NCBI GenBank assembly: GCA_017443465.1
Contig: JAFRXO010000059.1
Span: forward strand, 1-42,257
Reading direction: 5' to 3'
Source of the DNA: Bacteroidales bacterium
Lineage (GTDB): Bacteria > Bacteroidota > Bacteroidia > Bacteroidales > UBA932
Length of the DNA stretch: 42,257 nt
Shown here: piece after piece, positions 7,604 to 17,530 of the stretch
Layout: each line of letters begins with the position of its first letter
How positions within the stretch are numbered: the stretch's first letter is position 1
Position numbers and translations under genes: made by a program
Notes under the pieces: model-generated
What the model saw: the letters and a program-made list of their open reading frames with translations, nothing else
Told to the model about the DNA's origin: nothing
The model's database searches: none

Positions 7604-10600
7604 ATGAACTTTTTAAAAATTTTATTCCTAGCGTTTTTTCTCAGTAATGGTTTGCCGGGCCTGCCTGGCAATCCCGCATTCGGACAACAAAGCCTCCGAG
7701 ATGGGATTACAGTTACAGGCAAGGTAACAGATTCTAATGGTGAGACGCTTCCCGGGGTAAGTGTTATGATTAAAGGGACAAAGACCGGGGTCATGACAGA
7801 TCTTGATGGGAATTACAGAATCACCGTCCCAGACAAGAAGTCAATTCTTCAGTTCTCTTTTATCGGATTAGAAACGCAAGATATCCTGGTGGGTGACAAC
7901 ACGAGGATTACCGTGCGGATGAACGACAGCTCCAGCGTGTTGGATGAAGTCGTCGTCGTCGGTTATGGAACTCAGAAGAAGGAAACGCTTGTCGGAGCCG
8001 TTTCGCAAATTGATGAACGGGATTTTGAGAAATCGGGTATTACAAATGTCACGAATGCCATCGCAGGTAAGCTCTCCGGCGTTATCACCATGCAACAGAC
8101 TGGCGAACCGGGAAACGATGACGCAGAAATTGTTATCCGAGGCCTCTCTAGTTGGAACGGCTCATCTCCCTTGGCTCTTGTCGACGGTGTGGAAAGAGAG
8201 TTCAACACCCTGGATCCGAGCGAGATTGAATCCTTTTCCGTTTTGAAAGATGCTTCTGCAACTGCGGTCTTCGGCGCCCGAGGTGCTGACGGCGTAATCA
8301 TTGTGACAACAAAGCGTGGACGCGAGAGTAAGCCAAAATTCTCTGCTTCAGTCTCGTTCGGTTTAGAGAGACCCACCCGCATGCCGGATTTCATCGACTC
8401 TTACACGACGATGAGTATGTTGAATATCGCGAGGATGAACGAGCAGCAGTTCACGGAGCTGATTCCCCAGTCGGTTCTGAATGAGTACAAGAATCCGTCC
8501 ACTCGCTTGAACGCACTGCGTTATCCGAACATGAACTGGTTTAAAATGTTGACCAAAAAAGTTGCGCCCATGGGAAATGCCAGTGTCAGCGTTTCTGGCG
8601 GCACAAAATCGGTCAAATATTTCGCTTCTCTGGCATATACAGGCCAAGGATCCCTGTTCAGAGGAATCAAGGAGGGAGCTGTGGACTCTCGTTTTACTAA
8701 TGACAGGTTCAACTATAGGACCAATTTGGATTTTACCTTGTCCCCAACAACAGTACTTTCTTTCAACATCGGTGGCGAAGTCGGAATCAAAAACCAGCCG
8801 AATATCGGGAATATATGGTGGACACTTTATGGAACATCCCCGGCCCGTTTTCCTGCATATTTCCCGGAGTGGCTGCTGGAAGAATATCCGGATCCGGATT
8901 ATCCGGACGCTAAGGGTATCCGATATACTGAGGCTATGGGAGAGTATTTGGACAATCCTTATACAGTCTTTCATCAGAGAGCCTTTAACCGTTACTTAGA
9001 GACCAAGTTGTTCACTGACTTGATTTTGAAACAAAGGTTGGATTTCCTTTTAAAGGGATTGTCCGTTCAGGCAAAAGCCTCACTCAGTACATATTATAGG
9101 AATCTTTCCCTGACTAGCTCAACGTCTAACAATTATCCTTCGTATCAGTTTGACTATGACAAAGCACTCAGTGGTGAGAATCCTTGGTTCAGGACCGGAC
9201 AGTCGGATGCCACCTACACTCTTCCACCCCTTGCTATCTCTATCGGAGGGCTCCAAGGCGGTTATTACAGTGATGTGTATACCGAGTTTTCCAGCAACTA
9301 TGAGAATCATTTCGGCAATCACAATGTGACTGCCCTTGCTTTGGTCAATTTCCAGACGAAGAATGCTGGAACGGAATTTCCCTATTACAACCATGGCCTT
9401 GTAGGACGTATCACATATGATTTCAAACATAAGTATCTGGCCGAATTCAATGTTGGTTACACTGGTTCAGAGCGTTTTGCGCCGACTAAGCGTTTCGGAT
9501 TCTTCCCTTCGGGTGCCATCGGCTGGGTAATTTCTGAAGAGCAGTTCTTCAAAGAGGCCTTCCCATGGTTCTCGAAGTTCAAGATAAGGTATTCGGACGG
9601 TCTGGTCGGAAGTGACAAGGCTTCCGCCCGCTGGCTATACATCAGAGACTATTATAAAGATTCCAACGGATATATCAGAGAGGATAAGGCGGCAAATGTG
9701 TATGCTCAGTGGGAAGAAGCAAGGAAGCAGGATCTTGGTTTGGACATGGGCTTTTTCAAGAACCGCCTTCACGTAGGAGTCGATCTCTTCAAAGAATACC
9801 GAACAAAGATGCTCCTGACGCCTCAGAGTACCCCCATGCTTATCGGAATCCAGTACAAGGATCTTAACCTGGGTAAACTCAAAAAACATGGCATTGAGGT
9901 CGAATTGGAATACAGGGATGCCATCGGGAAGGATTTCAACTATTTTATCAAAGGTTTGTTCAGTTTCAACGAGAACCGCATCATATTCAAAGACGACCCT
10001 CCATATGCTCCTGATTATCAGAAGATTGAAGGTAAACCCCTGGGCGCGCAGAACAGTGGTGTTCAACTTACTGGAAGCAACTATTTCAGTTCTGTGAATG
10101 ATGCGCATATCCTTCCCTCGGCCATTGCCTTGACGGGATTGAGTATCGGCGACTATTCCTTCCTGGATTACAATGCTGACGGTGTTGTATCCAATTTGGA
10201 TGCATATCCGATAAAAGGTTCCCTTTATCCGCCCTATGCATTCTCCTTCTCCGGCGGTTTTAGCTACAAGCATTTTGAATTCAATTTCCTGTTCCAGGGC
10301 AACGTCGGCAAATACGTGTCCTACAATCAGAACTATGAAGCTGAATTCACGAAAGGTAATTACGAGGTCCATGCTTCGCAATTGGATTACTGGACTCCCA
10401 CCAATCCCGGGGCCAATCACTCCACGCTCCATTTCCCTGGGACAGGCTACATCCGTCAGCTGGCCTGGCTGCCAGCTGTAGAGGCAACTGGGTACAGTAC
10501 ATTTGTCGAAGGCCGATTCTGGAGAAGGGCTGATTACATAAAATTGAAAGAGGTATATCTGGGTTACTCGTCTTCTCCTGGCTGGGCAAAACAGATAGGC

Positions 10601-10747
10601 GTCTCTTCCATCGTTCTCTATATGACGGGGAGCAACCTGCTGACCTTCACTGATCTTATTGAAGGAGATCCTGAGAGAAAGGATTTCAGCAAGGGATTCT
10701 ATCCGCAGCTCATGACTATCAAATTAGGTGCAAAGGTGTCTTTTTAA
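7604..10747 (+). CDS. SusC/RagA-family TonB-dependent outer-membrane transporter (first)
   Basis: SusC proteins are 22-strand barrels that import oligosaccharides with energy from TonB. The 1047-residue protein has a signal peptide ending near residue 28, a carboxypeptidase-regulatory-like domain (about 35-108: TVTGKVTDSNGETLPGVSV), the canonical SusC box LDEVVVVGYGTQKK (113-126), a plug domain with VIRGLSS, LVDGVERE and the DGVIIVTTKRG signature, and a barrel ending in a C-terminal phenylalanine (KVSF) for BAM recognition. It is the first gene of the structural operon, 12 nt before its SusD partner. Confidence 0.97.
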   Translation: MNFLKILFLAFFLSNGLPGLPGNPAFGQQSLRDGITVTGKVTDSNGETLPGVSVMIKGTKTGVMTDLDGNYRITVPDKKSILQFSFIGLETQDILVGDNTRITVRMNDSSSVLDEVVVVGYGTQKKETLVGAVSQIDERDFEKSGITNVTNAIAGKLSGVITMQQTGEPGNDDAEIVIRGLSSWNGSSPLALVDGVEREFNTLDPSEIESFSVLKDASATAVFGARGADGVIIVTTKRGRESKPKFSASVSFGLERPTRMPDFIDSYTTMSMLNIARMNEQQFTELIPQSVLNEYKNPSTRLNALRYPNMNWFKMLTKKVAPMGNASVSVSGGTKSVKYFASLAYTGQGSLFRGIKEGAVDSRFTNDRFNYRTNLDFTLSPTTVLSFNIGGEVGIKNQPNIGNIWWTLYGTSPARFPAYFPEWLLEEYPDPDYPDAKGIRYTEAMGEYLDNPYTVFHQRAFNRYLETKLFTDLILKQRLDFLLKGLSVQAKASLSTYYRNLSLTSSTSNNYPSYQFDYDKALSGENPWFRTGQSDATYTLPPLAISIGGLQGGYYSDVYTEFSSNYENHFGNHNVTALALVNFQTKNAGTEFPYYNHGLVGRITYDFKHKYLAEFNVGYTGSERFAPTKRFGFFPSGAIGWVISEEQFFKEAFPWFSKFKIRYSDGLVGSDKASARWLYIRDYYKDSNGYIREDKAANVYAQWEEARKQDLGLDMGFFKNRLHVGVDLFKEYRTKMLLTPQSTPMLIGIQYKDLNLGKLKKHGIEVELEYRDAIGKDFNYFIKGLFSFNENRIIFKDDPPYAPDYQKIEGKPLGAQNSGVQLTGSNYFSSVNDAHILPSAIALTGLSIGDYSFLDYNADGVVSNLDAYPIKGSLYPPYAFSFSGGFSYKHFEFNFLFQGNVGKYVSYNQNYEAEFTKGNYEVHASQLDYWTPTNPGANHSTLHFPGTGYIRQLAWLPAVEATGYSTFVEGRFWRRADYIKLKEVYLGYSSSPGWAKQIGVSSIVLYMTGSNLLTFTDLIEGDPERKDFSKGFYPQLMTIKLGAKVSF

Positions 10748-10759
10748 ATCATAGGCAAA

Positions 10760-12613
10760 ATGAAACATATCCATTATATTCTTCTAGCGTTGTCCTGCGC
10801 ACTTTGCCTCTCTTGTGAGAGCTTTCTTGACAAGTCACCTGAAGCAGGAATGACAACAGAGACCGTATTCTCAAAATACGAGAACTTCCGATCTTTTTTT
10901 GATGCCGTTTATGGCGGGACCAGTCAGGATGACCCCACGGCGCCTTCTACTTGGTATGAATTCAATATCAAGACTGCATACAATCTTTATCTGACGCAAA
11001 GTGCTTTCAGAAGTACATGGGAAGCTCTGACCGAAACTGCTGACATGGGCCGAATCAACAGGCAGCCTATCAAATATGGACAGATCGAGTCCAATCTGCA
11101 ATGGTTTACCACCCATCGCGTTGCACCAATCCTTAATTCGATGTTCAAAGATATCCGTATCTGCAACGTCGCTATGAGTAACATTGGAATGCTGAGTGAT
11201 GCCAGTGCGGAAACCATCAATGATCTGAAAGGCCAGATTTTTTTCGTTCGCGCATTCTGTCATTTTTCTCTGACCAAGATCTGGGGAGGAATGCCTTATC
11301 TGGATTATATCGTCGGAGAAGATGGGCATTGGGACCTTCCCCGATTGACAAACAATGAGACCTACAATAGGGTCGCGGCAGATCTGGATTCTGCTGCCTT
11401 CTACTTCAATCTTGCGGGAAAGACAAGGCGTGATCCGGGACCGGGGCAGGTCGGTCACCTCAATGATCCTGACCAGGGGTTGCCAAACGGCGCCGCCGCT
11501 ATCGCTCTCAAGTCGAGGGCTCTCTTGTACGCAGCCTCACCGTTGAGCAACGTGAACGGCAAGGCAGACTGGGAAAAAGCTGCCATTGCCAGTTGGGAAG
11601 CGATCAAACTTGCCTTGGAGAAAGAATATGAACTCCTGCCTGCAGCGGATTATAAAAAGAATTTTGTCGGAGCGAAATATACCAACGAGCAGATCTGGGC
11701 TTGGAATTACAAAGGCAGTGCGGTCAGCTATTCGGATGCTATCCAAACTCAGTTGTTGAACAATGCAATGCGCAATAATTCGACAAGTCCGACGCCGGAA
11801 TGTCCGACACAAAACATGGTAGATCACTTTGAGACCGCATGGGGAGATCCCTTGGAAACGAAGGCAGACAGGGAGGCTGCAATCAAGATAGGACATTATA
11901 ATCCCCAGGATCCTTATGCTAACAGGGATCCCAGGTTTTATCTTGACATCCTCTACAACACAGCCCCGGTTCCCGGTTTTGGAACTGCAAAGATCTACTG
12001 GCAGAATTCTGGTGGAAAAATTACGTATGGAGAGATGTTGAATCCTTCGCATACAGGCATCACGCAAACAGGTTACTATCAAGCCAAGTATTGGAACGGA
12101 CAAAGTGTAAAGAACAAGATCAATTCTTACTTCACAGACCCGCTTGTAAGGCTGGGAGAGTTGTACCTGAATTATGCAGAGGCTGCCAATGAGGCATACG
12201 GACCCAATGGCAAAGCTCCCGGAGCTGACCTCACGGCTTTAGAAGCTTTGAATCTGATTCGGGCACGAATTGGAATGGTCCCAGTCCAGGACAAATTTAC
12301 TGGATCGACTGAACTGCTTAGAGAAAGAATCAAAAATGAGCGGACGGTTGAACTTTATGGTGAAGGACATCATTTCTTTGATATACGCAGGTGGAAAGAC
12401 GCCCCGAGGGTAATGAATGAGCCTTCACGCAAGATGGATATTGAGAAAGTGGCCGTGAGCGAAGAGTATCCAACTGGCTACAAGTACGATGACACACAGG
12501 AGTTGCCTCCAACCCGCCAGGTCAGGTGGACTTCTGATGCGATGTATTATTTCCCGTTCCCCATCAGCGAGGAAAACAAGATGAATGTTTTTGTCCCCAA
12601 CAAGCGTTGGTAA
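10760..12613 (+). CDS. SusD/RagB-family surface glycan-binding lipoprotein (first)
   Basis: SusD proteins cap the SusC barrel and capture glycans at the cell surface. The 617-residue protein has a lipobox with Cys19 (ALCLSC) followed by ESFLDKSPE, the classic SusD start, which includes acidic residues that fit a surface-export signal. The internal RAFCHFSLTKIWGGMPY and the C-terminal ERIKNERTVELYGEGHHFFDIRRW blocks are SusD family signatures. It follows the first SusC by 12 nt and presumably forms a complex with it. The ligand cannot be read from the sequence. Confidence 0.97.
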   Translation: MKHIHYILLALSCALCLSCESFLDKSPEAGMTTETVFSKYENFRSFFDAVYGGTSQDDPTAPSTWYEFNIKTAYNLYLTQSAFRSTWEALTETADMGRINRQPIKYGQIESNLQWFTTHRVAPILNSMFKDIRICNVAMSNIGMLSDASAETINDLKGQIFFVRAFCHFSLTKIWGGMPYLDYIVGEDGHWDLPRLTNNETYNRVAADLDSAAFYFNLAGKTRRDPGPGQVGHLNDPDQGLPNGAAAIALKSRALLYAASPLSNVNGKADWEKAAIASWEAIKLALEKEYELLPAADYKKNFVGAKYTNEQIWAWNYKGSAVSYSDAIQTQLLNNAMRNNSTSPTPECPTQNMVDHFETAWGDPLETKADREAAIKIGHYNPQDPYANRDPRFYLDILYNTAPVPGFGTAKIYWQNSGGKITYGEMLNPSHTGITQTGYYQAKYWNGQSVKNKINSYFTDPLVRLGELYLNYAEAANEAYGPNGKAPGADLTALEALNLIRARIGMVPVQDKFTGSTELLRERIKNERTVELYGEGHHFFDIRRWKDAPRVMNEPSRKMDIEKVAVSEEYPTGYKYDDTQELPPTRQVRWTSDAMYYFPFPISEENKMNVFVPNKRW

Positions 12614-12631
12614 TCCTTATTCAAAAGAATT

Positions 12632-15600
12632 ATGAAACCAGTTATGATACATAAATTATTCAGCATAGCCCTGGCTTTGTTTCTGGGAGGGGTTACGAGC
12701 TTATCTGTCTTTGCCCAAAACGACCATTTACTCAAGGTGACAGACGAAAGCGGAGCGCCCCTGAGCGATGTGCAGGTCTTTGTGGGGAAAAGTTTCGTAT
12801 ACAACACCACCGATGCCGAAGGCGTTGTCATTTTCAAGGCTGACAAGAATGAAGCGGTCAGGATTGTGAAGGATGGATTTGAGAGAGTTACGTTAACTAC
12901 TGATAGGCTTCCCAGTGTAATCCGCCTGGAAAAGACAGTTTTGTTCAAAGGTGCAGAGGATGATATCAACTACCCATTCCTGACCTATAAGAAAAGACAC
13001 ACGACTACGGGCGAGTATGTAATTAGCGGAGAAGATCTGAAGTCTTATCCGACATCGGATTTGAGAAATGCCCTCGTAGGTTTGATCCCGGGCTTGGATG
13101 TCGTTGAGAAGAACGGAAGCCCGACCTTCTCCGTCATGGAGCAGGCCGCATCTGGTGCCCTGGGCGCAAAAGTCGGCATGAGTATGAGAGGATACAGCCC
13201 CATCTTCATAATTGACGGCCTGGAAGTTGACATTACTGAAATTCCGTTGGATCCTGACGAGATTGAGTCTATTACAATAGTTAAGGACATTGTAGGTAAG
13301 ACGATGTACGGACCGCGTGCAGGTGACGGAATCATCAACATTGTCACGAAACGTGGTGTTCCGGATGAATTCACCGTTCATGCCAGCGTTGAGAGCGGTG
13401 TCAGCATCGTGGACAGGTTCCCTGAGTGGGTTTCAGGCGCTGATTATGCGCGGTTGAACAATCTTGCCAGAATAAATAGCGGAATGGACCCCCTTTATTC
13501 AGACCAGGACATCAATCGTTACGCCAAAAATGATGCATATGATCTTTTTTACCCAAGCATCAATTTTCGTGATTTGTTGTGGAAGGACAACCGGGGATTC
13601 ACCCGTGCCGATATACATAGCAGAGGCGGGAACGACTGGGTCAGGTATTTCGCTTATTTAGGATTTAACAACGAAGGGGACAATTTCAAGATTGGCCCCA
13701 ACGCCGACAATAACCGGATCACAGCCCGTTCCAATCTCGACATAAATGTTACGAAAGAATTCGTGATCAGTCTTGGCATATATACAGGACTGACTATAAG
13801 GAATGCGCCTAACTATGCTTCATCATCCTCTAATGAGGAGATGAACGACCTTCTGGCCGATTTTACGACCATCCCCCCGATCGCATTTCCGATCTACGCC
13901 AAGACTGAAGATGTTGAATCTCCCTGGTACGGTGTCTCTTCTACTTATTCCCGAAATCCTGTCGGAGACCTGTCCGACTGTGGTTATTTCAAAGAACAGA
14001 CGCGCAGCGGTGCAGCCAACATTGCTTTGGACTATGACTTCCATCGCCTTCTGCCTGGGCTGAAATCCCGAACTTTCTTCACATTCAACTTGTTGAACAT
14101 GACCAGGATAGGAAAGGATAACGATTATGCTGCCTATATTGTCACCCCTACCATCGATGAATCAGGAGCAACCGTTCCCGAATTCAGCAGGGTTCGGAGC
14201 AGCGTTGACAATGCAGGTCAGACAAAGTTTGACGATTACTATTATCAGCGTCTGGCTTTCAACCAGAAAATCAGTTATGAGCGGACAATAGGAGATCATT
14301 ATACGCAGCTCGCCATGATCTATTCGCTGTTCAATGGAACGAAAGACTCAAGACGTGAGCCGGAGCGGCAGCAATATGGCATCTTTACCGGGATGTATTC
14401 CTTCAAAGACAAGTATTCCGCGGAAGGAGCGCTTAATTACGCCGGCAGTGCCAGTTTCCCCGAGGGGAAAAGGTACGATCTCTTCTACGCTCTTGGTCTT
14501 GGATGGGTAATCTCGGAAGAGCCATTCATGAAGAACCTTCGCTTCATTGATTACATGAAGCTGCGGGCCAATGCAGGAGTCTTAGGCTACGATGGATTAT
14601 CTACAGCATTTTATTATCAGGACAGGTGGTCCACAGGATCGGTTACGTCGTTTGGTCCGCACAGTGCCAACCAATGGTTCGGATCGAATACCGAATCCGT
14701 CTCGGGGACTTATCCCAACCGAATCTCAAACGAAAACCTTACCTGGGAGAAAAGGAAGGAATTCTCAGTCGGACTGGATGCCCTTATGTTGAATAGAAAA
14801 CTGTATTTTGAAATAAGTTATTACAACAACGTACAAGATGGCGTCATCGGGAAGATGAGCAACATGCTTCCCAACTTGACCGGCTATTCCTCCGCCAGCC
14901 CATGGGTCAACTACAATTCCTTCCGTTATTACGGAACTGAGATCGCCCTTTCCTATTCGGACAGAATCCAGGATTTCCGGTACAAGATAGGAGGAAATGT
15001 CACTTTCCGCAATTCAAAGGTGCTGAAGTATGATGAGCCCAATTACAGGGAGTCATACCGTTCGATGGTAGGGCACTCAAAGGATGCAATTGCCGGATAC
15101 ACTTATCTAGGAAAATACAGTTCCGATGCTGAGGCTCAGGCTGTCGACCAAAGTTTTGATGAAACACTGTATGCGGGAGACCTGAAATATGCGGACCTCA
15201 ACAATGACGGTGTGCTGGATGCCAACGATGTTTCATACATCGGGAACAGCTCGCCAAGAGTTTTCTATGGGATAAATATTACTCTTGGATACAAGAATTT
15301 CGAAATCAAGATGATTGGCTCCGGCCGTGCATCATACGACATTTCAAAATCCAACATCTATTTCCGAAATGGTACGGGTGACAACACATACTCGAAATAT
15401 GTCCTTGATAACATAAACGGCGCTTATCCTCGCCTTACATATCAGAAAGTCAATAACAATTTCTTGACCTCTGCTTACTGGCTGGAAAAGGGCGGTTTCT
15501 TCAAACTTCAGAATGTGGAACTGTCTTATACGCTTCCGTTCAAGAATTTCAAGGCGATAGACTATTTCCGTTTCCTGATTCGCGGAGCCAATCTGCTCAC

Positions 15601-15703
15601 CATCTCTTCTGTGAAGGATGTTGATCCTGAATCTGTGAATGCCGGTGTTACCGCCTATCCGCTGTTTAAAACATTTACAGCTGGAATAGAATTTTCGTTC
15701 TAA
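12632..15703 (+). CDS. SusC/RagA-family TonB-dependent transporter (second, divergent box)
   Basis: The 1023-residue protein has a signal peptide (cleavage near AFA-QN, residue 29), a short, divergent carboxypeptidase-regulatory-like domain (33-101), a plug with MRGYSPIFIIDGLEV and GDGIINIVTKRG, and a barrel ending in FSF. The VVVGYGT box of ordinary SusC proteins is absent. In its place is INYPFLTYKKRHTTTGEY (112-129), which fits a minor SusC subclass with boxes such as LPFGxxKK. It may therefore interact differently with TonB. It lies 18 nt after the first susD and 21 nt before the second, so it belongs to the same operon. Confidence 0.94.
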   Translation: MKPVMIHKLFSIALALFLGGVTSLSVFAQNDHLLKVTDESGAPLSDVQVFVGKSFVYNTTDAEGVVIFKADKNEAVRIVKDGFERVTLTTDRLPSVIRLEKTVLFKGAEDDINYPFLTYKKRHTTTGEYVISGEDLKSYPTSDLRNALVGLIPGLDVVEKNGSPTFSVMEQAASGALGAKVGMSMRGYSPIFIIDGLEVDITEIPLDPDEIESITIVKDIVGKTMYGPRAGDGIINIVTKRGVPDEFTVHASVESGVSIVDRFPEWVSGADYARLNNLARINSGMDPLYSDQDINRYAKNDAYDLFYPSINFRDLLWKDNRGFTRADIHSRGGNDWVRYFAYLGFNNEGDNFKIGPNADNNRITARSNLDINVTKEFVISLGIYTGLTIRNAPNYASSSSNEEMNDLLADFTTIPPIAFPIYAKTEDVESPWYGVSSTYSRNPVGDLSDCGYFKEQTRSGAANIALDYDFHRLLPGLKSRTFFTFNLLNMTRIGKDNDYAAYIVTPTIDESGATVPEFSRVRSSVDNAGQTKFDDYYYQRLAFNQKISYERTIGDHYTQLAMIYSLFNGTKDSRREPERQQYGIFTGMYSFKDKYSAEGALNYAGSASFPEGKRYDLFYALGLGWVISEEPFMKNLRFIDYMKLRANAGVLGYDGLSTAFYYQDRWSTGSVTSFGPHSANQWFGSNTESVSGTYPNRISNENLTWEKRKEFSVGLDALMLNRKLYFEISYYNNVQDGVIGKMSNMLPNLTGYSSASPWVNYNSFRYYGTEIALSYSDRIQDFRYKIGGNVTFRNSKVLKYDEPNYRESYRSMVGHSKDAIAGYTYLGKYSSDAEAQAVDQSFDETLYAGDLKYADLNNDGVLDANDVSYIGNSSPRVFYGINITLGYKNFEIKMIGSGRASYDISKSNIYFRNGTGDNTYSKYVLDNINGAYPRLTYQKVNNNFLTSAYWLEKGGFFKLQNVELSYTLPFKNFKAIDYFRFLIRGANLLTISSVKDVDPESVNAGVTAYPLFKTFTAGIEFSF

Positions 15704-15724
15704 CTAATGAGGGAGTCTTGAATC

Positions 15725-17515
15725 ATGAAAAATAAGTTATTACTCACTTTGACAACCGTCTGCCTTCTCAGTTCTTGCAGCAGTTTTATGGATCCGTATC
15801 CAAACGGGGGATATACAACCGAGGACATCTGGGATTATCAGAATCTCGTTCAGGGATTGGTCATAAAGTGTTATGACTACATGGCTACGAATTACAACAA
15901 CTCTGAATGGGCTTTGCTGGATGGCGCCACGGACAATGCTGTCATCACCAGTACATCCAATGCCGTCCGCCGTTTAGCCGTCGGAGCCTTGCCTTCCTCT
16001 TCTGACCCGTTCCTGACCTATTGGAAAAGGGATTATGATGGTATTTATCAAGCCAATCTCTTTCTAAAAGACAGGATGGGATACAACACGAGGTATCTTG
16101 TCGATGCATATAAGAATAATCTTGTCAGAACCCAACTTCAGGGAGAAGCTTTCGCTCTAAGGGCTTGGTTCTATTGGGATCTCCTTCAAAAGTTTGGAGG
16201 GAAAGCCGACAATGGAGAACTCCTTGGCGTCCCTGTTCTGCTTGAGCCCATAAAGATTGAAGACGCCGGGTTACCCGCCAGGGACAGCTACGAGAGTTGT
16301 GTCAAGCAGATTATTTCGGACTGCGATTCTGCCTACAAATACCTGCCGATCGCGCATAGGGATTTCCTGGTCATGAGCGAAACGGATAAGGCCCATGCTG
16401 GATCACGTTATTGGGGGCGTTTCGATGGCATAACCATGAGAGCGCTCAAGGCTAATGTTTATCTTACTTGGGCTAGTCCCCGTTTCAATCCGGGCAACGA
16501 TGTGGCCAGATGGGATTCCGCAGCCGTAAACGCAAAGGCCGTTATGGATTTCAAACTCAACGTTGACAATGTCAAAAACGGCTTTGATGTCAAAACGGGA
16601 GTGGGTTGGTTCAACCCCAACTTCCCGGGAATAGTGTTTGCATCGAGGTTCTCTAACTCCAACGATGCCATGGAACGTATGTTTTACCCAGGAGGCTTCC
16701 AGGGTAACGGAAATATTGGTGCTACGCAGGATCTCGTAGATGCTTTCCCGATGAGCAATGGTTATCCCAAGGATCATCCCCTGGGGTCGTCCTTGTACGA
16801 TCCACAGGACCCTTACAAGAATAGGGATCCTCGTTTCTACAGTATAATCTTCTACAACAATGAGGAACTTAAGAGGAATGAAACGGGAGAGACTATGTAT
16901 CGTTTCGAAACATGGGATGGCGGCAAAGACGCTCCCGGACCGATCGATAACAGCCGCACCGGCTATTACATCAAGAAGTTTGTTTTCACCGGCCTTAACT
17001 GGTCAGATAACAACCCGAACAAGCAGCCTCATTCTAAATTCTTCATCCGCTGGGCCCACATGTGTCTGGCTTTTGCCGAAGCTGCAAACCAAGTCGTAGG
17101 TCCGACCGATAACGGCAAGTACGGGATCTCGGCTAAAGATGCCATAGCATATCTCCGCTCCAGGAATACTTACCATGGCAAGGCTGGATTTGTGACGGAT
17201 CCGTATCTGGATGAAATTGCGGGTGAAGGAAAACAAGCCTTCAATGAGTTTATTAAGAACGAGCGGAGAATCGAAACTTGTTTTGAAGGAATGCGATTCT
17301 TCGACCTCCGCAGATGGACTACCGATCTGAGTGAAATCAACAAACCAGTCCATATGGCTTCTATCGTCAAAAATGAGGACGGGACGTTCACATATGACCT
17401 CTCCGTAGAGGTAGAGCCCCGTCTGTTCAAGTCGGCATATCTTCCAATCCCATATGAGGAAATGCTAAGGCTGGACAATCTCGTTCAGAACGAAGGATGG
17501 GATAGTTGGAAATAG
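15725..17515 (+). CDS. SusD/RagB-family surface glycan-binding lipoprotein (second)
   Basis: The 596-residue protein carries a lipobox (LLSSC, Cys18) followed by SSFMDPYPNGGYTTEDIW. The family block EAFALRAWFYWDLLQKFGG lies in the N-terminal third and ERRIETCFEGMRFFDLRRW near the C-terminus. It is the partner of the divergent SusC immediately upstream. Sequence similarity to the first SusD of this locus is low by eye, so the two pairs probably handle different ligands, or different sizes of the same one. Surface exposure is expected. Confidence 0.96.
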   Translation: MKNKLLLTLTTVCLLSSCSSFMDPYPNGGYTTEDIWDYQNLVQGLVIKCYDYMATNYNNSEWALLDGATDNAVITSTSNAVRRLAVGALPSSSDPFLTYWKRDYDGIYQANLFLKDRMGYNTRYLVDAYKNNLVRTQLQGEAFALRAWFYWDLLQKFGGKADNGELLGVPVLLEPIKIEDAGLPARDSYESCVKQIISDCDSAYKYLPIAHRDFLVMSETDKAHAGSRYWGRFDGITMRALKANVYLTWASPRFNPGNDVARWDSAAVNAKAVMDFKLNVDNVKNGFDVKTGVGWFNPNFPGIVFASRFSNSNDAMERMFYPGGFQGNGNIGATQDLVDAFPMSNGYPKDHPLGSSLYDPQDPYKNRDPRFYSIIFYNNEELKRNETGETMYRFETWDGGKDAPGPIDNSRTGYYIKKFVFTGLNWSDNNPNKQPHSKFFIRWAHMCLAFAEAANQVVGPTDNGKYGISAKDAIAYLRSRNTYHGKAGFVTDPYLDEIAGEGKQAFNEFIKNERRIETCFEGMRFFDLRRWTTDLSEINKPVHMASIVKNEDGTFTYDLSVEVEPRLFKSAYLPIPYEEMLRLDNLVQNEGWDSWK

Positions 17516-17530
17516 AAAATGGAAACAATT

